DNA of 64,000 nucleotides from JANQQJ01 sp046290575 (GCA_046290575.1 JBKAGX010000001.1:62001-126000), one strand, 5' to 3'. Positions 16,687 through 25,280 are shown, counted from the first letter of the stretch. Made by a program: numbers and translations. The notes: generated from the letters alone by a model not told the origin.

Positions 16687-18087
16687 ATGTCAGCCAATCT
16701 GACTGCAATTCTCTATCTCGTCGCCGGCGTCCTGTTCATTATGGCGCTGCGCGGCCTGTCGTCGCCGGAAACCTCCCGGCGTGGCAATATGTTCGGCATG
16801 ATCGGTATGGCGATCGCCGTCGGTACGGTGCTGATCAATATCGCCCCGTCGCTGGACGCGGTAACCATTGCCATGATTGTCGGCGGAATCGCCATCGGCG
16901 GCGGCATCGGCGCGGTGATTGCCCGCCGGGTGGCCATGACGGCAATGCCGCAGCTGGTCGCCGCCTTTCACAGCCTGGTCGGTATGGCCGCTGTGCTGGT
17001 GGCCGCGGGCGCGTTTTACTCGCCGGTGGCGTTTGGCATCGGCGCACCGGGTGAAATCTACACAGCCAGCCTGATCGAAATGGCGCTCGGCGCAGCGATC
17101 GGCGCGATTACCTTCTCCGGTTCGATCATCGCCTTCTTGAAACTGGCCGGCATGGTCTCCGGATCGCCCGTGGTGTTCCCGGGGCAGCATCCTCTGAACG
17201 CCGTTCTGGGTCTGACGCTGCTGGGCCTGATTGCCTATTTCACCATGGGTCAGGACCCGACGATCTTCCTGATCATCATTGCCTTGTCCTTCATCGTCGG
17301 CGTGACGATCATCATCCCCATTGGCGGCGCGGACATGCCTGTGGTGGTGTCGATGCTGAATTCCTATTCAGGCTGGGCGGCCGCAGGCATTGGCTTCACC
17401 CTGTCCAATACCGCGCTGATTATCACCGGCGCGCTGGTCGGCTCTTCAGGTGCGATCCTGTCCTACATCATGTGCAAAGGCATGAATCGGTCGTTCTTCA
17501 ACGTCATCCTGGGCGGCTTCGGCGGTGAGACCGCCGGTCCCGCTGTCGGTGGCGGCGAACAGCGCCCGGTCAAGCAGGGGTCGGCAGACGACGCCGCGTT
17601 CATCATGAAAAATGCCGGCACCGTCATCATCGTCCCTGGCTACGGCATGGCCGTTGCCCAGGCGCAGCACGCGCTGAAAGAGATGGCGGATGAGCTGAAG
17701 AAGGAAGGCGTCACCGTCAAATACGCCATTCACCCGGTCGCGGGCCGCATGCCTGGCCACATGAATGTGCTGCTGGCAGAAGCCAATGTGCCCTATGACG
17801 AGGTATTCGAACTCGAAGACATCAACTCCGAGTTCAGCCAGGCCGACGTGGCGTTCGTGATCGGTGCCAACGATGTCACCAACCCGGCGGCCAAGACCGA
17901 TCCACAAAGTGCGATCTATGGTATGCCGATCCTGGATGTGGAAAACGCGAAGACCGTGTTGTTTATCAAACGTTCGATGGGCTCCGGCTACGCCGGTGTC
18001 GATAACGAACTGTTCTTCCGTGACAACACGATGATGCTGTTTGCTGATGCCAAGAAGATGGTTGAGGACATCGTCAAGTCGCTGTAA
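16687..18087 (+). CDS. pntB: NAD(P) transhydrogenase subunit beta
   Basis: A 466-residue protein: the first ~275 residues are membrane helices of domain II, and the rest is the NADP(H)-binding domain III with IIVPGYGMAVAQAQH, the inverted-Rossmann dinucleotide motif, and KRSMGSGYAGVDN near the C-terminus. It closes the pnt operon. A strong terminator follows at 18111. Confidence 0.96.
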   Translation: MSANLTAILYLVAGVLFIMALRGLSSPETSRRGNMFGMIGMAIAVGTVLINIAPSLDAVTIAMIVGGIAIGGGIGAVIARRVAMTAMPQLVAAFHSLVGMAAVLVAAGAFYSPVAFGIGAPGEIYTASLIEMALGAAIGAITFSGSIIAFLKLAGMVSGSPVVFPGQHPLNAVLGLTLLGLIAYFTMGQDPTIFLIIIALSFIVGVTIIIPIGGADMPVVVSMLNSYSGWAAAGIGFTLSNTALIITGALVGSSGAILSYIMCKGMNRSFFNVILGGFGGETAGPAVGGGEQRPVKQGSADDAAFIMKNAGTVIIVPGYGMAVAQAQHALKEMADELKKEGVTVKYAIHPVAGRMPGHMNVLLAEANVPYDEVFELEDINSEFSQADVAFVIGANDVTNPAAKTDPQSAIYGMPILDVENAKTVLFIKRSMGSGYAGVDNELFFRDNTMMLFADAKKMVEDIVKSL

Positions 18088-18099
18088 CCGCGGTTACAG
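18082..18099 (+). other. Perfect 18-base palindrome spanning the pntB stop codon
   Basis: CTGTAACCGCGGTTACAG is fully self-complementary without a loop and contains the pntB TAA. As RNA it folds poorly without a loop, so it is more likely a protein-binding dyad than a terminator. It may also be chance. Confidence 0.45.
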
Positions 18100-18110
18100 A
18101 GCAAAAACTG

Positions 18111-18142
18111 AAAGGGCCGTGCCTTCGGGCGCGGCCCTTTTT
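18111..18142 (+). terminator. Intrinsic terminator of the pnt operon
   Basis: AAGGGCCGTGCC and GGCGCGGCCCTT form a near-perfect stem around a TTCG tetraloop, followed by five T. It is a textbook Rho-independent terminator. Confidence 0.9.
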
Positions 18143-18163
18143 CATTGTAACCGCGCCAAAATC

Positions 18164-18203
18164 AAAAAAGCCGCCCTGAGCTATATCTCAGTGGGCGGCT
18201 TTC
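18164..18203 (-). terminator. Intrinsic terminator of rpsU
   Basis: Read on the minus strand, AAAGCCGCCC and GGGCGGCTTT flank a second stem (CTGAGATATAGCTCAG region) and are followed by a T run. It lies 27 bases after the rpsU stop. Confidence 0.85.
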
Positions 18204-18229
18204 GGTCCTGATCGATCAGGAAAAGCGGC

Positions 18230-18433
18230 TTAGCCGCCGTCGCGCTCAGCGCGCTTGCGCTCCAGCTTGCGGGCACGGCGAATGGCGGTCGCATGTTCGC
18301 GGGCACGGCGCTCTGACGGCTTTTCATAGAACCGGCGGAGTTTCATTTCCCTGTAGATGCCTTCACGCTGCATCTTTTTCTTCAGGGCACGAAGCGCCTG
18401 ATCAACATTGTTATCGCGAACGGAAACCTGCAC
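18230..18433 (-). CDS. rpsU: 30S ribosomal protein S21
   Basis: A 67-residue very basic protein beginning MQVSVRDNNVDQALRALKKK, with the usual RRFYEKPSERRARE segment. S21 helps initiation complexes select mRNAs by stabilising the anti-Shine-Dalgarno interaction. It is divergent from the COQ9 gene, an arrangement common in alphaproteobacteria. It is relevant here because several mRNAs in the window appear leaderless and two small RNAs carry anti-SD motifs. Confidence 0.97.
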   Translation of the reverse strand: MQVSVRDNNVDQALRALKKKMQREGIYREMKLRRFYEKPSERRAREHATAIRRARKLERKRAERDGG

Positions 18434-18541
18434 GTGCTCTCCTCTGTCTACAGTTGTTGGTACAAAGATAAGTGGTCCGCCACATCATTCGACCGGCAGA
18501 TGGCGCAGGGTGTAACAGAAACATGGCACCATGTGAAGCCC

Positions 18542-18580
18542 TTTGACCCGATTTGCTGAGAGCGTCATAGTGCGCCCATG
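18542..18580 (+). promoter_or_regulatory. Promoter giving a likely leaderless COQ9 mRNA
   Basis: TTGACC (18543-18548), 17 bases, CATAGT (18566-18571), then GCGCCC and the ATG at 18578. Transcription should begin at or next to the ATG, and no ribosome-binding sequence is present. It shares TAGTGCGCCCATG with the promoter at 10930. Confidence 0.65.
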
Positions 18581-19255
18581 GGTGCAGCAATAAAGAACGA
18601 TCACCTGGAACCCGTCCGCCGACAGCTTCTGGCGGCGGCGCTGTTCCACATTCCCTTCGATGGCTGGAGCGCGATCAGCCTGAACAAGGCCGCGCGCGAT
18701 TGCGGCATGGAGAGCGGCATGGCGAAGCTGGCTTTCCCCGGCGGCGCCAAGGATCTGCTGTCATGCTTCGTCGCCGAATGCGACCTTGCCATGCTGGCGG
18801 CCCTGCGGGACGCAAAACTGGATGAGATGCGCATTCGCGACCGGATCAAAACCGCCGTTAAAGCCAGGATTGACGCAATTGGTCAGCACGCGGAGGCCGA
18901 GCGCCGGGCGCTGAGCTTTCTGGCACTGCCGCAAAATGCCTCAATGGGTTTCGGCTTCGTCGCGCAGACCGTCGATCTGATGTGGCGGGCTGCAGGCGAT
19001 ACCTCAACCGACTTCAACTTCTACACCAAGCGCGGGCTGTTGGCTGGTGTCTACAGTGCTACGTTGCTGTACTGGCTGAACGATACGTCGGAAGAGAACC
19101 AGGCAACATGGGCCTTTCTGGACCGGCGGATCGATGACGTGATGCAGATTGAAAAAACCAAGGCAAAGGTGTTCAAGGCGACGAAGAACATGCCGTCGCC
19201 AATTTCGCTGCTGGCCCGGTTGCGCTATCCCGGTGAATCCCGGATGAAGCCATAA
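18578..19255 (+). CDS. COQ9-family protein
   Basis: A 225-residue TetR-like helical protein. The N-terminal half resembles a helix-turn-helix fold (WSAISLNKAARDCGMESGMAKLAFPGG), and the C-terminal COQ9 domain carries DLMWRAAGDTSTDFNFYTKRGLLAGVYSATL. In mitochondria COQ9 binds lipid and presents ubiquinone intermediates to the hydroxylase COQ7. The same job in bacterial ubiquinone synthesis is inferred. ubiX (23151) and a UbiH/COQ6-type hydroxylase (27034) lie in the same 10 kb. Confidence 0.92.
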   Translation: MGAAIKNDHLEPVRRQLLAAALFHIPFDGWSAISLNKAARDCGMESGMAKLAFPGGAKDLLSCFVAECDLAMLAALRDAKLDEMRIRDRIKTAVKARIDAIGQHAEAERRALSFLALPQNASMGFGFVAQTVDLMWRAAGDTSTDFNFYTKRGLLAGVYSATLLYWLNDTSEENQATWAFLDRRIDDVMQIEKTKAKVFKATKNMPSPISLLARLRYPGESRMKP

Positions 19256-19267
19256 ACAGAAACGCCC

Positions 19268-20734
19268 ATGTCGGTTAGCCGGTCTCTGGTTTATTCGATT
19301 TCCGGCGCCGCTGTCGGGTTCGTGACCCTGCTGGGGTCTTCGATGATTGTCAGCCGGATTCTGACGCCAGCAGAGATGGGGGTTTTCACCATCGCCATGG
19401 GCCTGGTGACCGTGTTGATCACCCTGAGGGTGTTCGGCGTTTCTGCTTATCTCGTTCAGGCCCAGTCGCTGACGGACGACATCATACGCTCTGTTCTGTT
19501 TCTATCGATTATTGTGTGCTGGTCGATCGGTCTTTTGGTGGCAGCCGCCGGGGGCGCCGCCAGTGCCTTTTATGACGAACCCCTGATCCAGCCGATTTTT
19601 CTGATCCTGGCGCTGGACTTCGTGATTTTTCCCTTCCGGCTGGTCACACTGGCGCTCCTGCAGCGGCGCATGGCGTTTCGCGAGGTTTTCTTCATCGATC
19701 TGGTCGCGTCGGTGGTCACCGGCAGCTTGACGGTCGGCCTTGTGATGATGGACGCGGGCGTGATCGCCCTTGCCATTGGACGGACGGCCGGGGCCTTTGC
19801 CGGTATGCTGATGTGCCTGCTCGTTGCCCGGAAGGAATTCTACGTCAGGCCCCGGCTGAAGGTGGAACGCAGAGTGCTTACCTTTGGTGGCCTGGTTGTA
19901 TTGAGCAACTTCGTGGCACAGAGCCGTTTGGCAGTCGCACCCCTTTTCCTCGGCAAAGCCCTGGGCCCGGCAGGCGCTGCGCAGTATGAAAAAGGCGATT
20001 CGCCAAGTCAGATTATCTGGACAATGGTGTTGCCCAGTGTTTCAGGTGTCCTGTTACCTCACTTTTCCAGAGGGGTCCGAGAGGGGGGGCAGGAAACCGA
20101 GAGATTCATCATTTCCGCCAACATGACGGCCGCTGTCTTCTGGCCGGGATTTGCCGCGCTGGCGCTGTTGGCGCCTTCGGTGATCCTGCTGCTCTTCGGC
20201 TGGCAATGGGTCCCGGCCGGGCCTGTCGGCTCGGCACTTGCAGTCGCCTCGTTTATCCTCGTGCCGACCAGTTTCGTCAGCCCGCTGTTCCTCGCACTGG
20301 GAAGACCAGGATACAATCTGATGACATTTGGCACCGATCTGATCACACGCATTGCTGCGCTTCTGGTTGCCATTCCCTACGGGTTGAACGCCATAGGGGT
20401 CGCGCTGATTGTCCCTGCCATCTTCTATACTGTTGCTGCTTTATCGCTATTGCATCGCCATCTGGGGACTGACATGCGCGACTATTTCGCAGCGCTGCGG
20501 GCGCCCTTTCTCGTGACGCTTGTGACGCTGACCGGGCCATTGGCGGTGGTCGGCGTCTTCGGCTATCAGACCGAGGCTTTTCTCGCGTCTGTGCTTTGGG
20601 GGGGTGCGGCAACCTTGCTCATGTGGTTGGTCGGCGTCAAACTCTTGATGCCCCAACTGTTAACCGCGTTTGCAGCGGCATTTCAGGCGGCAAAACCCGT
20701 TCCGAAAGAGCCTACCGAAATCAACCCCGTCTGA
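19268..20734 (+). CDS. Polysaccharide flippase (Wzx/MOP superfamily)
   Basis: A 488-residue integral membrane protein with about 12-14 helices. The N-terminal YSISGAAVGFVTLLGSSMIVSRILTPAEMGVF is typical of lipopolysaccharide O-unit or exopolysaccharide flippases. It lies 12 bases after COQ9 and probably shares its transcript. It carries no companion glycosyltransferases, so the exported lipid-linked sugar is unknown. Its stop overlaps the stop of purK by 14 bases on the opposite strand. Confidence 0.85.
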   Translation: MSVSRSLVYSISGAAVGFVTLLGSSMIVSRILTPAEMGVFTIAMGLVTVLITLRVFGVSAYLVQAQSLTDDIIRSVLFLSIIVCWSIGLLVAAAGGAASAFYDEPLIQPIFLILALDFVIFPFRLVTLALLQRRMAFREVFFIDLVASVVTGSLTVGLVMMDAGVIALAIGRTAGAFAGMLMCLLVARKEFYVRPRLKVERRVLTFGGLVVLSNFVAQSRLAVAPLFLGKALGPAGAAQYEKGDSPSQIIWTMVLPSVSGVLLPHFSRGVREGGQETERFIISANMTAAVFWPGFAALALLAPSVILLLFGWQWVPAGPVGSALAVASFILVPTSFVSPLFLALGRPGYNLMTFGTDLITRIAALLVAIPYGLNAIGVALIVPAIFYTVAALSLLHRHLGTDMRDYFAALRAPFLVTLVTLTGPLAVVGVFGYQTEAFLASVLWGGAATLLMWLVGVKLLMPQLLTAFAAAFQAAKPVPKEPTEINPV

Positions 20735-21827
20735 CTTCCGTAACGTGGCCCATCTTGCGGCCAGGGCGCGCTTCTTCCTTGCCATAGAGGTGAATGACCG
20801 CATCCTCCTGGTCCTGCCAAGCCGAAAGGTCATCGACATCATCGCCGATCAGATTGGTCATGACCGAGGGTTTCACCGGCCCCACCGGGCCCAGCGGCAG
20901 CCCGCAGATCGCCCTGATGTGGTTTTCAAACTGGCTGGTCGCTGCGCCTTCAATACTCCAATGCCCCGAATTGTGGACACGGGGCGCAATCTCGTTGACC
21001 AGCAGCGCGCCATCCACGGTCTCAAACAGTTCAACGGCCAGCACACCGACATACTCAAGGCCTTCAGCGATGCGTGTCGCGATATCCTCGGCGCGCCGGC
21101 TCAGCACATCTGTCAGGCCCGGTGCGGGCGCCGTGGTCCGGTGCAGAATGTGATTGCGGTGTTCGTTCTGCACCAGCGGGTAATGCGCAAGCGCGCCATT
21201 TGTGCCGCGGGCGGTGATGATGGAGAGCTCACGGCGAAACGCGACAAAAGCCTCCAGAATGGATGGTTGCCCCTGCATCCGAGCATAGGCCGGGCCCAGC
21301 TCATCGGACGTCTTGATCATAACCTGACCCTTGCCGTCATAGCCGCCACGCTGCGTCTTCAACACACAGGGGTAGCCAATCAGCGGGGCTTCTGATGTCA
21401 GATCATCCAGCAATTGTATGGCGACAAAAGGCGTCGTATGGACGCCGATGCCATTCAGGAACGTCTTTTCCAACAGGCGATTCTGACCGGTCTTCAGCGC
21501 GTCGATGGAGGGGCGGACCGGTACGTCGCGGCCTGACCGGCCCATGGGGCGGCCCGGGCGATCCGCCGTCAGGAAACGGACCGTGGGTAGCGGAATGTTC
21601 TCAAACTCATAGGTGATGACGTCGCACGCCGCAGCAAAGTCGCGCAGCGCCCCCTCATCCTTATAGGCCGCCTGCAGCGTCTCGTCAGCCACCTGGCTAG
21701 CGGGGCTATTGTCTTCCGGGCAGAAAATCAGCGTACGGTAACCGAGCCCGGCAGCGGCCTGGGCCAACATGCGGCCCAACTGACCGCCCCCCAGGATTCC
21801 AATGGTGCCGCCGGGCGCAACCCGCAT
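20721..21827 (-). CDS. purK: 5-(carboxyamino)imidazole ribonucleotide synthase
   Basis: A 368-residue ATP-grasp enzyme converting AIR, ATP and bicarbonate to N5-CAIR in purine synthesis. It opens with IGILGGGQLGRMLAQAA and carries VLKTQRGGYDGKGQ, the ATP-binding loop, and VNEIAPRVHNSGHW, the metal-binding segment. It lies 9 bases downstream of purE, an operon. Confidence 0.96.
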   Translation of the reverse strand: MRVAPGGTIGILGGGQLGRMLAQAAAGLGYRTLIFCPEDNSPASQVADETLQAAYKDEGALRDFAAACDVITYEFENIPLPTVRFLTADRPGRPMGRSGRDVPVRPSIDALKTGQNRLLEKTFLNGIGVHTTPFVAIQLLDDLTSEAPLIGYPCVLKTQRGGYDGKGQVMIKTSDELGPAYARMQGQPSILEAFVAFRRELSIITARGTNGALAHYPLVQNEHRNHILHRTTAPAPGLTDVLSRRAEDIATRIAEGLEYVGVLAVELFETVDGALLVNEIAPRVHNSGHWSIEGAATSQFENHIRAICGLPLGPVGPVKPSVMTNLIGDDVDDLSAWQDQEDAVIHLYGKEEARPGRKMGHVTEVRRG

Positions 21828-21836
21828 CGGGCCGGC

Positions 21837-22334
21837 CTAGCCTTCGTCTTTGGGTTCAAGGGCAACCGCATCGGTCTGCGCCTGCCGCCAGGCCGCCAGC
21901 TTTTCGGCCACGGCCGCGTCGAGCAACGCGATGATTCCCGCCGCCAGAAGACCGGCATTCTTGGCTCCCGGCACCCCAATGGCCAGCGTGCCGACGGGTA
22001 CGCCCCCGGGCATCTGGACGATCGAAAGCAGACTGTCCTGCCCTTTGAGCGCCTTGGATTCAACAGGCACGCCCAGCACCGGCAGCGTTGTCATGGCGGC
22101 TGCCATTCCCGGCAGGTGGGCCGCACCGCCGGCACCGGCAATAATCACTTTAAGGCCCCGGCCCTTGGCGTTTTTTGCATAGTCGTAAAGGCGATCCGGC
22201 GTTCGGTGTGCAGACACTATCCGGGTTTCATGGGCAACGCCCAAGGCCTCAAGCATGTCTGCGGCGTGTTTCATGATCGGCCAGTCGGACTGGCTGCCCA
22301 TGATGATTCCCACCTGCGGCGTCTCTTTGGTCAC
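21837..22334 (-). CDS. purE: N5-carboxyaminoimidazole ribonucleotide mutase
   Basis: A 165-residue class I PurE converting N5-CAIR to CAIR. Signatures are GIIMGSQSDWP at residues 9-19, VSAHRTPDRLYDY with the catalytic His, and AGAGGAAHLPGM. It starts with GTG. It precedes purK and is driven by the promoter at 22364-22392. Confidence 0.96.
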   Translation of the reverse strand: MTKETPQVGIIMGSQSDWPIMKHAADMLEALGVAHETRIVSAHRTPDRLYDYAKNAKGRGLKVIIAGAGGAAHLPGMAAAMTTLPVLGVPVESKALKGQDSLLSIVQMPGGVPVGTLAIGVPGAKNAGLLAAGIIALLDAAVAEKLAAWRQAQTDAVALEPKDEG

Positions 22335-22363
22335 AGCGACCCCTTCGCCCGGAAAAGCGCGGG

Positions 22364-22392
22364 ATTATAGGGGGGATTGGCCCCCGGGCAAG
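22364..22392 (-). promoter_or_regulatory. Sigma-70-type promoter of purEK
   Basis: On the minus strand, CTTGCC (22392-22387), 17 bases, TATAAT (22369-22364). The -10 is perfect. Transcription would start about 20-25 bases before the purE GTG. The -35 sits inside the hairpin at 22384-22405. Confidence 0.7.
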
Positions 22393-22405
22393 GAGATTTG
22401 CCCGG
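22384..22405 (-). other. Hairpin between ydcH-like gene and the purE promoter
   Basis: CCGGGCAA-6 nt-TTGCCCGG forms a perfect 8-bp stem covering the -35 box of purE. It follows the YdcH-like gene, so it may end that transcript (no strong T run) or serve as an operator for purine control. Confidence 0.45.
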
Positions 22406-22419
22406 CATGCGTCCGGGGC

Positions 22420-22623
22420 TCAGGCGATGATATCCGGCTGCAGCCGATCGCGGATCTGCGCAATCTGATCTTTTAGTGCCAGTTTCCGGCGCTTCAGCCG
22501 TTGGACCTGCAACTGGTCGACATGAAGCTGGTTGGACAGTGCGGTGATCGCGGCATCCATGTCGGCATGCTCGGTTGCCAGTGTGACAAGCCGGTGTTGC
22601 AATTCTTCCTGCTCGCTTGTCAT
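22420..22623 (-). CDS. YdcH family small protein (DUF465)
   Basis: A 67-residue helical coiled-coil protein (QEELQHRLVTLATEHADMDAAI...LKRRKLALKDQI). DUF465 proteins are widespread in proteobacteria, and their function is unknown. It is divergent from the TIGR02444 gene. A second, shorter DUF465 gene lies at 23835. Confidence 0.85.
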   Translation of the reverse strand: MTSEQEELQHRLVTLATEHADMDAAITALSNQLHVDQLQVQRLKRRKLALKDQIAQIRDRLQPDIIA

Positions 22624-22705
22624 CGCGGTTCGCCGGTCTCGTCAATGGGCCAAGTGCCATGATATCAGAGGCTCCCTGTCACCTCGACAACTTCGGCGGT
22701 TTTTC

Positions 22706-23167
22706 ATGCTCGACCAACAGTCTTTCTGGGAATTCTCGACGGCACTCTACAGCGATCCTACCGTCAAAGAGTCATGCCTTGCGTTGCAGGATGAGTTTGA
22801 CGCGGACGTCAATCTCGTCCTGTTTTGCCTGTGGGCCGGCGACGTTGACTCCAACATACTCGACCATGCAATCAACACGGCCTGGCCGGTCCAGCGTGAC
22901 TTTGTAAAACCGTTGCGCGCCATGCGCCGGACGCTGAGCAAAGCGGGCGACGAAGCCGATCTGCGGGAACGCATTGCCGCCGCTGAACTTGCTGCGGAAA
23001 AACTGGAACAGGAGCGGTTGGGAGCGATCCTCTCACCCGGCAGACAACAGCCGTCGGCAAAGGCGGCTCGGCGCAATCTGATTGATTATGCAACACGGCT
23101 GGGCGCGGAAGAACAGGCCTTCATGGCGGCAGCAGCGCCGCTGCTGCGCGCTATTGTGGAGAACTGA
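22706..23167 (+). CDS. TIGR02444 family protein
   Basis: A 153-residue soluble helical protein: FWEFSTALYSDPTVKESCLALQDEF...NLVLFCLWAG matches the TIGR02444/DUF2390 family of unknown function. The in-frame upstream extension to 22532 would overlap the ydcH-like gene on the other strand and lacks conservation, so ATG 22706 is chosen. Its stop overlaps the stop of ubiX by 17 bases, the longest tail-to-tail overlap in the window. Confidence 0.85.
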   Translation: MLDQQSFWEFSTALYSDPTVKESCLALQDEFDADVNLVLFCLWAGDVDSNILDHAINTAWPVQRDFVKPLRAMRRTLSKAGDEADLRERIAAAELAAEKLEQERLGAILSPGRQQPSAKAARRNLIDYATRLGAEEQAFMAAAAPLLRAIVEN

Positions 23168-23759
23168 CTGAATCCCGCCAGCGATGCGCCAGCACGTTAT
23201 CAATGTCGAATAGATCGAGAATGCGGCCTACCGCATTGTCGACAATATCGTCGACCGACTGCGGCATCGGGTAGAACGCCGGCATTGGCGGGGCAATAAT
23301 GGCGCCCATCTCCGTCAGCGCCGTCATGGTCCTAAGGTGCCCGAGATGAAGCGGCGATTCGCGGACCTGAAGCACGAGCCTGCGGCGCTCCTTCAGAACA
23401 ACATCAGCAGCCCTGCTGAGCAGAGTCGAAGTTACGCCGGTCGCAATCTCCGACATGCTTTTGACCGAACACGGCACAATGGCCATGCCCAGCGTCCGAA
23501 AGGACCCTGAGGCGATGGCCGCACCGATGTCCTTAACCTTGTAGTGATGATCGGCAAGGGCATAGACGTCTGCGGGTTTGTGATCCGTCTCGTAACCGAG
23601 GGTCAGTTCGGCGGCCTTCGACATCACCAGATGCGTTTCTATGCCCGAGTCGCTCAGTGCCTGTAACAGCCGGACCCCGTAGACCACCCCCGAAGCCCCG
23701 CTGATCCCGACGATCAAACGCGCAGGAACATGGGCCGGTTCAACCACGGCGCGGCCCAT
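23151..23759 (-). CDS. ubiX: Flavin prenyltransferase
   Basis: Makes prenylated FMN, the cofactor of UbiD-type decarboxylases, by adding dimethylallyl phosphate to FMN. The 202-residue protein has the FMN-binding GISGASGVVYGVRLLQAL motif, PCSVKSMSEIATG and the KERRRLVLQVRESPLHLGHLR segment. Used in ubiquinone synthesis. The extra ~13 N-terminal residues before ARLIVGISG suggest that the start could be a little downstream. Confidence 0.95.
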   Translation of the reverse strand: MGRAVVEPAHVPARLIVGISGASGVVYGVRLLQALSDSGIETHLVMSKAAELTLGYETDHKPADVYALADHHYKVKDIGAAIASGSFRTLGMAIVPCSVKSMSEIATGVTSTLLSRAADVVLKERRRLVLQVRESPLHLGHLRTMTALTEMGAIIAPPMPAFYPMPQSVDDIVDNAVGRILDLFDIDNVLAHRWRDSVSSPQ

Positions 23760-23834
23760 ATGATGATCTTGCGTGACACATAACCCAGACTCGTGGTGTA
23801 ATTTGATCGTTAGGTCATCTTAAAGGAGCAGGAT

Positions 23835-23999
23835 ATGAACGGTGAGGCGCATCTGACGTCCCTGGAAACCAAGCACCAAACTCTAGAGACCGAAATCCAC
23901 GCGGAACTCAACCGCCCAGCCCCCGATCAATCCCGACTGACCAATTTGAAGCGCGAAAAACTCCGAATAAAGGAAGAGATATTTCGCTTTCAGAACTAG
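23835..23999 (+). CDS. Short YdcH/DUF465-like protein
   Basis: A 54-residue ORF with a good AAAGGAG site 8 bases before ATG. The sequence shows an acidic/basic helix pattern (LETKHQTLETEIHAEL ... LKREKLRIKEEIFRF), and its end (LKREKLRIKEEI) is the DUF465 signature. Function unknown. It ends 18 bases before the stop of the convergent DUF1013 gene. Confidence 0.8.
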   Translation: MNGEAHLTSLETKHQTLETEIHAELNRPAPDQSRLTNLKREKLRIKEEIFRFQN

Positions 24000-24017
24000 C
24001 GGCCCAGAGCCCGTGCC

Positions 24018-24644
24018 CTAATCGAACGACACATCCGGCTGCGGCATCGCGCTGAGATCAATGCTCGGCTGATCGGCATCCGGTGCCGCGACATCCGGCT
24101 GTGCTTCCGGCGGATTCTCCTTCGCCAGACGGTCGGCAGCTTTCTGGATGGCCGCATCCAGCTCGATCTGCGTGCACAAACCCAGTGACACCGGGTCGGT
24201 CGGCTTCAGATTGGTCATGTTCCAGTGCGTCCGGTCGCGGATCGATGCAATCGTCGGCTTTGTTGTGCCGATCAGTTTGCCGATCTGCGCATCCGTCAGC
24301 TCGCCATGATTGCGCACCAGCCAGGCAATCGCATCGGGCCGGTCCTGCCGCTTGGACACGGGCGTATAGCGCGGGCCCTTGCGCTTTTTCGGCTCCGGCA
24401 TATTCGTTTCGGCGATCTGCAGCTTGGCTTCAGGATCGGCCTCGCAGCGGACGATTTCTTCAGCGGTCAACTGACCGTTCGAGGTTGGATCGAGCCCGAC
24501 GATGTTCTGGGCAACCTCGCCATCGGCGATGCCCTGTACTTCAAGCGAATGCAAACCACAAAAGTCGCCGATCTGCTGAAATGTCAGCATCGTGTTGTCG
24601 ACCAGCCAAACGGCGGTTGCCTTCGGCATCAGCGGTAATGCCAT
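24018..24644 (-). CDS. DUF1013 protein, TrcR-like RNA polymerase-associated regulator
   Basis: A 208-residue DUF1013 protein. The N-terminal helix-turn-helix-like part (VWLVDNTMLTFQQIGDFCGLHSLEVQGIADGEVA) is followed by a second one (IAWLVRNHGELTDAQIGKLIGTTKPTIASIRDRTHW), then an acidic Pro-rich tail. The family is almost confined to alphaproteobacteria; the Caulobacter member TrcR is reported to travel with RNA polymerase and influence the cell cycle. AGGAGAAGG precedes the ATG. Confidence 0.88.
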   Translation of the reverse strand: MALPLMPKATAVWLVDNTMLTFQQIGDFCGLHSLEVQGIADGEVAQNIVGLDPTSNGQLTAEEIVRCEADPEAKLQIAETNMPEPKKRKGPRYTPVSKRQDRPDAIAWLVRNHGELTDAQIGKLIGTTKPTIASIRDRTHWNMTNLKPTDPVSLGLCTQIELDAAIQKAADRLAKENPPEAQPDVAAPDADQPSIDLSAMPQPDVSFD

Positions 24645-24657
24645 AGTCCTTCTCCTA

Positions 24658-24674
24658 CGCGTCGCATCGACGCG
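24658..24674 (-). promoter_or_regulatory. Palindrome in the leader of the DUF1013 gene
   Basis: CGCGTCG-CAT-CGACGCG is a perfect 7-bp dyad with a 3-base centre, just upstream of the ribosome-binding site. It could be a repressor site or a leader hairpin that modulates translation. Confidence 0.4.
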
Positions 24675-24756
24675 ATTTCAGGTGTCAATGCTGTGGTGAT
24701 GTTCGCTTTTATAGGCTGATAGGCGCCGAAACTGAAGCGATTTGGGGATGACGGCC

Positions 24757-25275
24757 TCAGCGGCTCTCTTCGAGGGCTTTGAGGAGGATATGCAAGCTAT
24801 CACGGACGCTGTGTCCCGCCGTATCGACAATGATGCGGTCTCTCGTCCAGGGTTGATAGTCACTGGCGACAATTTCTTCCCATGTCGGCAGGCTCAGATT
24901 CGGCACATCGACTGTTCGGGTTTCCACCCGGTGGCGGTGTTCCTGAGGATCAGAGCAGACAATTTCAACCTCTTTAACGGATGCGCCTGCCTGTTCCCCC
25001 ACCGCCCGCCAGGCGTCGCGCGTCAATGCAATCGGGTTGACGGAATCAGCAATGACAGTGTGTCCCAACGCCAGATTGTCGCCGACGACCGCATAGGCTG
25101 CCAGATACCCTTCCGGGCCGACGAACCGGTCACCGATCCCGTCCCGGATCGCCTGTTCAATGCTGTCGATCCGGATATGCACAGCCGACAATTCGGTCGC
25201 CAGCAGCCGTGCCAGAGTGGACTTTCCCGAACCCGGCAGCCCGGCAAAGACAATCAGCATCGGCATATCAGCCAC
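24757..25275 (-). CDS. P-loop kinase of the AAA_33/zeta-toxin-like group
   Basis: A 172-residue protein with a Walker A GLPGSGKST at residues 12-20 and RIDSIEQAIRD, the pattern of small-molecule or antibiotic-type kinases (chloramphenicol phosphotransferase, zeta toxin, gluconate kinase relatives). The substrate is unknown. The GTG at 25275 lies 5 bases after the quinone oxidoreductase stop, so it is in the same operon; an ATG at 25266 is an alternative start. No antitoxin-like gene is adjacent, which argues against a toxin role. Confidence 0.75.
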   Translation of the reverse strand: MADMPMLIVFAGLPGSGKSTLARLLATELSAVHIRIDSIEQAIRDGIGDRFVGPEGYLAAYAVVGDNLALGHTVIADSVNPIALTRDAWRAVGEQAGASVKEVEIVCSDPQEHRHRVETRTVDVPNLSLPTWEEIVASDYQPWTRDRIIVDTAGHSVRDSLHILLKALEESR

Positions 25276-25280
25276 CCAGC

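Noticed and set aside
24757..25275. Zeta-toxin of a toxin-antitoxin pair
   Set aside because: There is no adjacent small antitoxin, and it is in an operon with an oxidoreductase; a metabolic kinase is more likely.
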